This document shows positions 5,973-12,423 of a stretch of 12,678 bases of DNA, one piece after another. Each line of letters begins with the position of its first letter. Position 1 is the first letter of the stretch. This stretch comes from Spirochaetia bacterium. GTDB lineage: Bacteria; Spirochaetota; Spirochaetia; PWKH01. Both the position numbers and the translations under genes were made by a program. A model generated the notes under the pieces. The model did not search any database, had not been told where the DNA came from, and saw only the letters and a program-made list of their open reading frames with translations. The DNA lies in NCBI GenBank assembly GCA_021736505.1, contig JAIPFU010000033.1, positions 1 to 12,678 on the forward strand, given 5' to 3'.

Positions 5973-7277
5973 ATGAAGCGAATCGTAGTTATTGATGATA
6001 AAAATAATATACTCAGGGTGCTGAAAGTTATATTGGAAAAGCAGGGATATTGGGTTGAAACATTTACCAGTGCCGCTGCAGCTCTTGATCGGATTGTGGT
6101 GAAACAGCCGGATGTTATTATATCTGACATACGTATGGACGGAATGGATGGTAAGGAGCTTTTTTTTACAACAAAATCCAAGGGTATTCATGTTCCTTTT
6201 ATGTTTATTACGGCGTATGGGACTGTGGAAGATGCTGTCTCTTTAATGAAAGAGGGTGCTGTGGACTATTTGCAGAAACCCCTGGACTATAAACAGCTTA
6301 AAGAACGCATTAATTTACTGGTAAACAAGAGTGCAAAAGACGTACAGCGTAGCCATTCTGAAAGCAAAGTGCTGATTGGTTCCAGTAAGACAATGAGTGC
6401 CATTTATTCTAGGATTGAGACAGTAGCTGATACAAACTCAACGGTTTTAATTGAAGGGGAAAGCGGTACCGGGAAAGAACTTGTTGCTCGGGCAATACAC
6501 CGAAGGAGCAAACGTAGAGAAAAGCCTTTTCTTGCAGTAAATTGTTCGGCTTTTAATGAGAACCTTCTGGAATCAGAATTATTCGGTCATGAAAAAGGGG
6601 CGTTTACCGATGCTGTTCGCAGAAAGAAGGGGATTTTTGAAGAAGCTGAAGGGGGGACTCTTTTCCTTGATGAGATTTCTGAGCTTCCTCCATCTACTCA
6701 AGTGAAATTGCTCCGTGTGCTGCAGGAAAAGGTGTTTTCCCGAGTCGGTGGAAATGAAATAATAAGTACTGATGTCCGTATCATAGCAGCGGCGAATAAA
6801 AGGCTGCAGAAACTTGTTGAGGCTGGAACTTTCAGAAGGGACCTCTTTTATCGTCTTAATGTTATTCCCTTCAATATTCCGCCTCTCCGGGAACATCAGG
6901 AAGATATCTCTGAATTAACCGATTATTTTATAAGGTCCATGTGTGAGCGTGAAGGAATTTCTGTACCAGAAATCAAACCGGAGGTTATTCATGTGCTGAT
7001 GCAGTACGAATGGCCGGGAAATATTCGAGAACTGGAAAATATCATTGAACGCATTGTTATTCTGCATAGCCCGCAAGTGCTTAGTTTGGAGCAATTTAAG
7101 AATGAACCTGAGTTTGCTTCCCTGATGCATACTACTATGGATGAACGTGCACAGCTTGTATCTGCACTTGAGGAATGCAGGGGCAATAAGAGCAAAGCTG
7201 CTAAATATCTGGGTATTTCAAGACGATCCCTTTATTATAAACTGGAAAAATTCGGTATACAGTTCGGAGAAAAATGA
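5973..7277 (+). CDS. NtrC-family sigma-54-dependent response regulator
   Basis: This 434-residue transcription activator has three domains. The receiver has Asp8-Asp9, phospho-acceptor Asp52 (VIISDIRMDG), Thr80 and Lys102. The AAA+ domain has Walker A GESGTGKE (162-169), a GAFTDA loop (209-214), Walker B GGTLFLDE (227-234), arginine-finger segment RRDLFYRL (288-295) and WPGNIRELEN (347-356). The C-terminal Fis-type helix-turn-helix reads GNKSKAAKYLGISRRSLYYKL. ATG 5973 is chosen because it starts exactly at the receiver strand MKRIVVIDD and follows GGGA (5960-5963); a longer in-frame reading from 5892 would overlap the kinase gene. It lies 16 bases after the kinase stop and is the cognate partner. 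The sigma-54-contacting loop has Asp in place of the usual fifth residue Gly. Its probable target is the -24/-12 promoter just downstream. Confidence 0.93.
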   Translation: MKRIVVIDDKNNILRVLKVILEKQGYWVETFTSAAAALDRIVVKQPDVIISDIRMDGMDGKELFFTTKSKGIHVPFMFITAYGTVEDAVSLMKEGAVDYLQKPLDYKQLKERINLLVNKSAKDVQRSHSESKVLIGSSKTMSAIYSRIETVADTNSTVLIEGESGTGKELVARAIHRRSKRREKPFLAVNCSAFNENLLESELFGHEKGAFTDAVRRKKGIFEEAEGGTLFLDEISELPPSTQVKLLRVLQEKVFSRVGGNEIISTDVRIIAAANKRLQKLVEAGTFRRDLFYRLNVIPFNIPPLREHQEDISELTDYFIRSMCEREGISVPEIKPEVIHVLMQYEWPGNIRELENIIERIVILHSPQVLSLEQFKNEPEFASLMHTTMDERAQLVSALEECRGNKSKAAKYLGISRRSLYYKLEKFGIQFGEK

Positions 7278-7326
7278 ATACAAAAAACGGTGAAGATGAT
7301 ACTTGAAATATGATTTCTGAATTACC

Positions 7327-7365
7327 AAAGTGTGCAATCCCTATTCTTTTATGCACACTTTTTTT
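7327..7365 (+). terminator. Rho-independent terminator of the sensory cassette
   Basis: AAAGTGTGCA (7327-7336) pairs perfectly with TGCACACTTT (7352-7361) around a 15-base loop, and the right arm runs into seven Ts (7359-7365). It lies 50 bases after the activator stop and separates the sensory transcript from the sigma-54-driven importer transcript. Confidence 0.8.
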
Positions 7366-7372
7366 CATGTAT

Positions 7373-7417
7373 TGTACATATTTTTGTTCAAAAGTTTAAT
7401 TTACAGGTGATTGTACA
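7373..7417. promoter_or_regulatory. Candidate upstream activator sites (two 18-bp dyads)
   Basis: TGTACATATTTTTGTTCA (7373-7390) and TTTACAGGTGATTGTACA (7400-7417) share the same design: two hexamers of the TGTWCA type spaced by six bases. Each is an inverted repeat with five of six arm positions matching. They are 27 bp apart and lie about 60 to 105 bp upstream of the expected start of the sigma-54 promoter, the usual place for NtrC-family binding sites. Assignment to the neighbouring activator is inference. Confidence 0.5.
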
Positions 7418-7422
7418 GCTGT

Positions 7423-7448
7423 TTAGGTCTGGGAGAGCTCTGTCCTAA
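7423..7448. promoter_or_regulatory. Imperfect 26-bp dyad just upstream of the -24 box
   Basis: TTAGG at 7423-7427 is mirrored by CCTAA at 7444-7448, with further pairs inward interrupted by T-T mismatches; an AGAGCTCT palindrome sits in the centre at 7434-7441. The dyad ends three bases before the -24 box, so a protein bound there could block sigma-54 polymerase. It could be a repressor operator, but no match to a known operator is claimed. Confidence 0.3.
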
Positions 7449-7450
7449 GT

Positions 7451-7466
7451 TGGTATGATTCTTGCT
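7451..7466 (+). promoter_or_regulatory. Sigma-54 (-24/-12) promoter of the importer operon
   Basis: TGGTATGATTCTTGCT has the invariant GG and GC with exactly ten bases between them, and TTGCT matches the -12 consensus TTGCW fully. The -24 half TGGTAT differs from TGGCAC at two positions. Transcription should start near 7477, giving a leader of about 24 bases before ATG 7501. Its position right after a sigma-54 activator gene strengthens the call. Confidence 0.85.
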
Positions 7467-7486
7467 TCATTATTTATGAAAATTTT

Positions 7487-7493
7487 AGGAGGT
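7487..7493 (+). promoter_or_regulatory. Strong Shine-Dalgarno of the binding-protein gene
   Basis: AGGAGGT sits 7 bases before ATG 7501 and is a near-perfect anti-16S match, unlike the weak sites of the other genes here. It implies high translation of the binding protein. Confidence 0.9.
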
Positions 7494-7500
7494 ATATTGT

Positions 7501-8532
7501 ATGGTAAGAAAAGTATTTTCTCTTTTACTGATTGCTGCTTTAGCTGCAGCAATACCCGCTTCTCTGTTTGCTCAGGGAGTGCAGGAGGAAACAAGTCAAA
7601 ATGAAGTTGTTGTCTACGCAAGTGTAGATGAAGCGAATGCAAAGAAAATTCTTGATGCGTTTACGGAGGATACCGGAATTGAGGCGGCATTTGTCCATCT
7701 TTCTTCAGGTCCTGCTTATTCTCGAATTCAGGCTGAGGCAAACAATCCTCAGGCGGATGTATGGCTGGGTGCTCCCAGTGAGAACCACATCATGGCAAAA
7801 GATGACGGACTTACGGTTCCGTATATTTCTGATGCCTACGATAAATTAGGTGATCAGTTTAAGGATCCCGACGGCTATTGGAGAAGTTTTTATATGAACC
7901 CCATGGCTTTTGGTGTAAATACTGAAGCACTAAAAAAAGCCGATGCTCCTATGCCGACATCCTGGGAAGATTTGACAAATCCTGCATATGAAAATTTGAT
8001 TCAGGCTCCAACACCTCAGGCATCAGGTACTGCATACAACATTATTGCAAGTTTGGTTAATATTATGGGTGAAGATGAAGCTTTCAATTATATGGCTGAT
8101 CTCAACTCCAATATTCAAACTTACACATCTTCAGGAACAGGTCCTTCAAAGGGCGTTGCAGTTGGACAGTGTGCAATCGGTATTCAATTTACCCCAGCTT
8201 TCTTCCAGTTTATAGCAGAAGGGTATCCCCTGGAAGTAGTATTCCCTAAAGAAGGGGTCGGTTTTGAAGCTCCTGCTGTTTCCATTATTGAAGGCGCAAA
8301 GAACATGGAAGCTGCAAAAACATTGCTGGATTGGCTTGTTTCAAAAGATGGTCAGGATGTACTCTCCGAAGCAGATACATATTTCTATCCTGTAAATCCT
8401 GAAGCTGAACTTGCAAAAGGTATGCCTGAATTTGCATCGCTAAAAACAGTATCAATCGATATTGAATGGGCTGGCGAAAACAAGGAACGTCTTGTTGAAC
8501 GCTGGGTCAACGAAGTACTTTCCGCTAAGTAA
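7501..8532 (+). CDS. ABC importer periplasmic binding protein (FbpA/AfuA/PhnS-like)
   Basis: This 343-residue extracytoplasmic binding protein belongs to the ferric/organophosphate class of the type II fold. The signal peptide covers residues 1-24 (cleavage near LFA/QG). The mature start VVVYASVDEANAKKILDAFTEDTG and the ADVWLGAPSENHIMAKDDGL segment are typical of the class. Ferric-binding members need two adjacent tyrosines in the C-terminal lobe; the equivalent area here reads FTPAFFQF (230-237) with no Tyr pair. A loop TSSGTGPSKGVA (209-220), rich in Ser, Thr and Gly, resembles the anion-binding loop of relatives that carry 2-aminoethylphosphonate or sugar phosphates. An organophosphate is thus more likely than iron, though automatic annotation would probably say iron(III). 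It is first gene of the sigma-54 operon and, by its Shine-Dalgarno and the hairpin behind it, probably made in excess over the membrane parts. Confidence 0.88.
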   Translation: MVRKVFSLLLIAALAAAIPASLFAQGVQEETSQNEVVVYASVDEANAKKILDAFTEDTGIEAAFVHLSSGPAYSRIQAEANNPQADVWLGAPSENHIMAKDDGLTVPYISDAYDKLGDQFKDPDGYWRSFYMNPMAFGVNTEALKKADAPMPTSWEDLTNPAYENLIQAPTPQASGTAYNIIASLVNIMGEDEAFNYMADLNSNIQTYTSSGTGPSKGVAVGQCAIGIQFTPAFFQFIAEGYPLEVVFPKEGVGFEAPAVSIIEGAKNMEAAKTLLDWLVSKDGQDVLSEADTYFYPVNPEAELAKGMPEFASLKTVSIDIEWAGENKERLVERWVNEVLSAK

Positions 8533-8637
8533 GACATTTTATTTAGTGAAAAAGAAAAAAAGAGATGTCAGGCTGCATCAGTGCATGAATTTATTTAAAT
8601 TGTACTTTTACAGCGGGATTTCAGTGATGTAAAAAAC

Positions 8638-8680
8638 GGGGGTGTTCCCCAGAAAAGGAGCACCCCCTTCTTTCTTAACT
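8638..8680 (+). terminator. Strong hairpin between binding-protein and permease genes (partial terminator or 3'-end protector)
   Basis: GGGGGTGTTCC (8638-8648) pairs with GGAGCACCCCC (8657-8667) as an 11-bp stem with one G-T wobble and an 8-base loop. It is followed by a T-rich but interrupted tract (TTCTTTCTT and beyond). The hairpin is strong but its tail is imperfect, so partial read-through to the permease and ATPase genes is expected. It would set a high binding-protein to permease ratio. The remaining bases of 8533-8637 show nothing else. Confidence 0.7.
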
Positions 8681-8721
8681 TTTTGAAAGATGTATTAAAA
8701 AATTTTTTAAGTGGTGCTGGT

Positions 8722-10398
8722 ATGAAGGAAAAGATACAACAATTACGTATGCTGTCAAAAGATCCTGTTCTCATGACCCTGATCATAATCATTTTTCTTT
8801 CGGTGATAACGTTTATTCTTTATCCCCTGGCAAAAGTGATTATCGTCAGTGTTTTTCCGCAAGGAGAATTTACCCTCGATATATTGAAGAAAGTGGCCTC
8901 TTCCTGGCATTTGCGGACAGCATTTTTCAATAGTTTACTTATGGGAGTCCTTACGTCGATATTCGGATCAATTGTGGGTTTCATATTTGCATTTACTATA
9001 ACTCGTACAAATATTCCGTTTAAAAAATTTTTCAACCTGATGGCTATTGTGCCGATTATCTCTCCTCCCTTTATCGGTGCTTTGGCTATCATCATGCTTT
9101 TTGGTAACAATGGTTTTATAACTTCAACATTACTGGGACTGAATAATTTTAAGATTTACGGTATTCGCGGATTATTATTTGCACAGATTGTAACCTTTTC
9201 TCCGGTGGCATATATTACCCTCAAAGGAGTGCTGGAATCGATAAGTCCGACCCTGGAAGATGCTGCCATGGATTTGGGCGGGTCTCGATTTAAAGTTTTT
9301 ACAAAAGTCACCCTGCCTTTGACCATTCCTGGCTTTGCCAGCGCTATGCTGGTTCTCTTTATTGAAACTTTGGCGGATTTTGGAAACCCCCTTATTTTGG
9401 CAGGGAGCAGATTCCCAATTCTTTCTGTTCAAGCTTATCTTGAAATAACCGGTATGTATAATCTTCCAAAGGGAGCTGCTTTGGCTTTCGTCCTCCTCAT
9501 CCCGTCTGTGACAGCCTTTTTTCTACAGAAGTACTGGGTTGCAAAAAAGCAGTATGTTACAGTTACCGGCAAACCTACGCAGTCAACAGCAAAATTGGTA
9601 AGTCCTGCAGTTAAATGGGTACTGTTTGGGGTTATAAGCTTATTTACCGCTATCATCATTATGATCTATGCTACAATTCTTTGGGGAGCCGTGGTTAATA
9701 TATGGGGTGCTGATAACACCTTGACGCTTCGCCATTTTGCCTATGTTTTCGGAGTAGGCTTTGAAGCGGTTAAAGATACGATTATCATTGCTGGATTATC
9801 AACTCCCATTGCAGGTTTCCTCGGCATGATTATCGCTTTTCTTGTGGTAAGGAAGAAATTTCCTGGTAAGCATTTTATTGAGTTTTCTTCCATGCTTAGT
9901 TTTGCCGTACCAGGAACGGTTATCGGAATTGGGTATATACTTGCCTTCAACAGCTACCCCCTGATGTTAACAGGAACTCTCGCTATTCTTCTGTTGAATT
10001 TTATTTTTCGGTACGTACCGGTAGGTATCCAGTCAGGAATTGCTGTATTACGGCAAGTTGATCCTTCAATTGAAGAAGCTGCTGTTGATTTGGGGGCGGA
10101 TTCCCGTTCTACTTTTCGAAAAGTTACGCTCCCTCTTATGATTCCTGCATTCTTTTCGGGCTTAATTTACTCCTTTGTCCGGGCTATGACCGCAATTAGT
10201 GCTGCTATTTTTCTTGTTTCTTCAAACTGGAATCTAATGACAGTACAGATTATGTCACAGGTGAATTCCGGGAGACTTGGAGCTGCAGCCGCTTTCAGTC
10301 TTGTCCTGGTTTTGATCATTTTAACAGCAATTCTTATTATTCGCACTCTCTTGAGTTACCGTTATGGAAAACTCGGCGGAACCATGCTGAAAATTTAG
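8722..10398 (+). CDS. ABC importer permease, two fused MetI domains (FbpB-like)
   Basis: This 558-residue inner-membrane protein has about twelve hydrophobic segments forming two binding-protein-dependent transport domains in one chain, as in FbpB/AfuB/SfuB. Each half carries the cytoplasmic EAA loop that docks to the ATPase: LEDAAMDLGGSRFKVFTKVT (about 178-197) and IEEAAVDLGADSRSTFRKVT (about 450-469). The paired loops show that one polypeptide can serve the whole translocation channel with an ATPase dimer. ATG 8722 is chosen. The frame extends back to TTG 8683 just after the hairpin, adding 13 residues, but that start has no Shine-Dalgarno; the site before 8722 (GTGGTG) is itself weak. It partners with the preceding binding protein and the following ATPase, and its substrate follows that of the binding protein. 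Confidence 0.92.
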   Translation: MKEKIQQLRMLSKDPVLMTLIIIIFLSVITFILYPLAKVIIVSVFPQGEFTLDILKKVASSWHLRTAFFNSLLMGVLTSIFGSIVGFIFAFTITRTNIPFKKFFNLMAIVPIISPPFIGALAIIMLFGNNGFITSTLLGLNNFKIYGIRGLLFAQIVTFSPVAYITLKGVLESISPTLEDAAMDLGGSRFKVFTKVTLPLTIPGFASAMLVLFIETLADFGNPLILAGSRFPILSVQAYLEITGMYNLPKGAALAFVLLIPSVTAFFLQKYWVAKKQYVTVTGKPTQSTAKLVSPAVKWVLFGVISLFTAIIIMIYATILWGAVVNIWGADNTLTLRHFAYVFGVGFEAVKDTIIIAGLSTPIAGFLGMIIAFLVVRKKFPGKHFIEFSSMLSFAVPGTVIGIGYILAFNSYPLMLTGTLAILLLNFIFRYVPVGIQSGIAVLRQVDPSIEEAAVDLGADSRSTFRKVTLPLMIPAFFSGLIYSFVRAMTAISAAIFLVSSNWNLMTVQIMSQVNSGRLGAAAAFSLVLVLIILTAILIIRTLLSYRYGKLGGTMLKI

Positions 10399-10470
10399 CG
10401 TTATGAAAAATATGTGAATTTTGCATGGAAATAAGGTACATACGATTTAATTGATAAAGGAAAGAAAATT

Positions 10471-11565
10471 ATGAGTGTTCAATTGAAAAACATTTCTAAG
10501 GTATTTAAAGATCCTGAAAATCCCAATAAAGATTTTACTGCCGTAAAGGATGTTTTTTTGGAAATACAGGAAGGTGAGATGGTTACCTTTCTCGGTCCCT
10601 CTGGTTGTGGAAAAACAACAACTCTCCGTATAATTTCTGGTTTTGAAACGCCTACCACCGGAGAAGTCTGGATCTCAGGTGAAATGGTTAATAATATCCC
10701 CCCAAATAAGCGCAATACTTCAATGGTATTTCAAAGTTATGCGATTTTTCCCCATCTTTCCGTATCCCAGAACATTGGATTCGGACTAGAACTGAAGGGA
10801 GTAAAAGCAAAGGAAATCAGACGCCAGGTTGAAGAAATTATGGAGGTCATGAATTTAAAAAATCTCTATAACCGAAGACCTGATCAGCTGTCAGGCGGTC
10901 AGCAGCAGCGGGTAGCTCTTGCCCGAGCTGTTATTAATAGGCCGCAGGTGCTTCTGTTTGATGAACCGCTTTCCAATTTGGATGCAAAACTTCGTGATCA
11001 GATGAGGATTGAGATACGGCGAATCCAGCAGACCTTCGGTATTACCAGTATCTATGTTACCCATGATCAGGATGAGGCTATGACGGTTTCTGACCGTATA
11101 ATGGTGATGAATGAAGGTGAGGTAATGCAGGTTGGAACTCCCTTTGAAATATATTCCCGCCCGGCAAATAATTTTGTGGCTGATTTTATAGGACGGGTAA
11201 ATTTTCTTAAAGCTCAGGTAGCAAAAGTTGATGCAGAAATGATTACTGTAGATTATTTTGGAAAAAAGAAAGAGGTAAGCAGCTGGAAAGGAGATCTGAA
11301 GCTAAATGATACAGTCAACATTGTTATTCGCCCTGAATCATTAAAGCTTTCAAAAGCTGCTCTTGCTGAAGAGGCTTTTATTGAGGGACGAATAGCTCGG
11401 TCTGTATATCTCGGCCCCACGGTAGAGTATGAGATAGAAGTAGAGGGCAGAAAAAATCCCATTCTTGCAGTTACCTCAAATCCTATTGAAGATGGTTTTT
11501 ATCAAAATGGTGAGACTGTTTATATCGATTTTCATACGAAAGCAGGACATTTGCTGCCGGAATAA
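10471..11565 (+). CDS. ABC importer ATPase (FbpC/PotA-like, with TOBE domain)
   Basis: This 364-residue ATP-binding subunit energises the importer. Walker A GPSGCGKTT is at 42-50, the Q loop at Gln88, signature LSGGQQQR at 140-147, Walker B VLLFDEP at 160-166, D loop SNLD, and the switch histidine His198 in YVTHDQDEAM. The C-terminal part from about 240 is a regulatory TOBE region (VNIVIRPESLKLS and EYEIEVEGR strands), as in the CUT1/Fbp/Pot class. AAAGGAAAG (10456-10464) lies 6 bases before the ATG. The 72-base gap after the permease holds no hairpin, so it is cotranscribed. The downstream gene is convergent, so the importer operon ends here. Confidence 0.95.
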   Translation: MSVQLKNISKVFKDPENPNKDFTAVKDVFLEIQEGEMVTFLGPSGCGKTTTLRIISGFETPTTGEVWISGEMVNNIPPNKRNTSMVFQSYAIFPHLSVSQNIGFGLELKGVKAKEIRRQVEEIMEVMNLKNLYNRRPDQLSGGQQQRVALARAVINRPQVLLFDEPLSNLDAKLRDQMRIEIRRIQQTFGITSIYVTHDQDEAMTVSDRIMVMNEGEVMQVGTPFEIYSRPANNFVADFIGRVNFLKAQVAKVDAEMITVDYFGKKKEVSSWKGDLKLNDTVNIVIRPESLKLSKAALAEEAFIEGRIARSVYLGPTVEYEIEVEGRKNPILAVTSNPIEDGFYQNGETVYIDFHTKAGHLLPE

Positions 11566-11600
11566 TTCAAATAAGCACATTTTTCATTTTTCAGGCCTAA

Positions 11601-11627
11601 ATCAGGCATATCAGGCATATCAGGCAT
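11601..11627. repeat. 9-bp tandem repeat, 3 units, over the DeoR gene stop codon
   Basis: ATCAGGCAT is repeated three times head to tail (11601-11609, 11610-11618, 11619-11627), with a degenerate copy (TCAGGCCTA, 11591-11599) before it. The last copy contains the stop codon of the minus-strand regulator, so the other copies lie in the short gap between convergent genes. No hairpin terminator is visible in 11566-11619. Confidence 0.9.
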
Positions 11628-12423
11628 AAATGATTTTTGTTCCGAGGGCTTCTATCCTTCTGCACATCTCCGCAGGTGCATCCTTGTTTGTGATAAGGTA
11701 ATCTGCAAAGTCCATGATTCCCAGGGATGCGAAAGAAGTTTTTCCGAATTTTGATGAATCCGCCAATAGATATGTTTCCTCGGCTGCGTTTATCATGGAC
11801 CGCTTGACTTCAAGATCACTGAAGCCCGGATATGTCAATTCAAGCTTATTTGAGATCCCTCCAGTGGCTAAAAACAGTTTATTCACGTAGATATTCTTGA
11901 AGAATATGGCTGCCTTTTCTCCGGTTAAGGAAAGCGTAGGCGGCTTAAATTCTCCACCTGTCACCATCAGCTGATATCCCGGCTTAGTTCCCACAGCCAA
12001 GGCAATATTCAGCGCATTTGTAATGATGGTTAAATTCGATTTACTTCCTAAAATTTCTGCCAGAGCGCTAACCGTGGAACCCGAATCCAAGATGAGTTTG
12101 TCGCTGTCATCAATATATTCGAGGGCCCTTGCAGCTATCTCCTGCTTCATTGCCAGGTGTTCGTTATGCTGAAGGGAGAGGTTTTTTACCTGCTGTGATA
12201 TGCTTCTGAGGTATGCGCCGCCGTGTTCACGGATAATATGTCCATCAGCTTCAAGCCTCTCTAAATCCTGTCGAATTGTGGGTTCTGTTACTTCAAAGAT
12301 GCGTGAAAGATCTTTTACCTTAGCGCTGCCGTCTTCCTGGATAAGTTCAAGAATTTTTATCCGACGGTCATTGGCAAGAAGTTCTTTTTTATTGCTAGTG
12401 TTTCTTTTTTCTTTCATTTTCAC
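11620..12423 (-). CDS. DeoR-family transcriptional repressor
   Basis: The product is 267 residues. The N-terminal winged helix-turn-helix (about 20-76) reads RRIKILELIQEDGSAKVKDL, then EVTEPTIRQDLERLEADGHI and REHGGAYL, the classic DeoR signature. The C-terminal DeoRC sensor domain (about 92-250) has LILDSGSTVSALA, ITNALNIALA, TGGEFKPPTLSLTG, and the ADSSKFGKTSFASLG block. Family members are usually released from DNA by phosphorylated sugars or related metabolites. The start is read as GTG 12423; ATG 12417 two codons later is equally possible, since neither has a clear Shine-Dalgarno. The gene is convergent to the importer operon. It may control that operon, itself, or genes right of the window. 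The upstream palindromes at 12592-12635 are candidate operators. Confidence 0.9.
   Translation of the reverse strand: MKMKEKRNTSNKKELLANDRRIKILELIQEDGSAKVKDLSRIFEVTEPTIRQDLERLEADGHIIREHGGAYLRSISQQVKNLSLQHNEHLAMKQEIAARALEYIDDSDKLILDSGSTVSALAEILGSKSNLTIITNALNIALAVGTKPGYQLMVTGGEFKPPTLSLTGEKAAIFFKNIYVNKLFLATGGISNKLELTYPGFSDLEVKRSMINAAEETYLLADSSKFGKTSFASLGIMDFADYLITNKDAPAEMCRRIEALGTKIIYA

Noticed and set aside
7327..7361. The GTGTGCA...TGCACAC dyad as an activator binding site
   Set aside because: The long arms, unpaired loop and following T run fit a terminator much better, and its geometry differs from the two TGTACA-type dyads.
8683..8721. TTG start for the permease
   Set aside because: No Shine-Dalgarno in front of it and it lies in the tail of the hairpin; ATG 8722 is preferred, though not proved.
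7501..11565. Firm call as an iron(III) uptake operon (fbpABC)
   Set aside because: The binding protein lacks the visible tyrosine pair of ferric-binding proteins, and the context is of organophosphate type; the gene symbols were therefore left blank.
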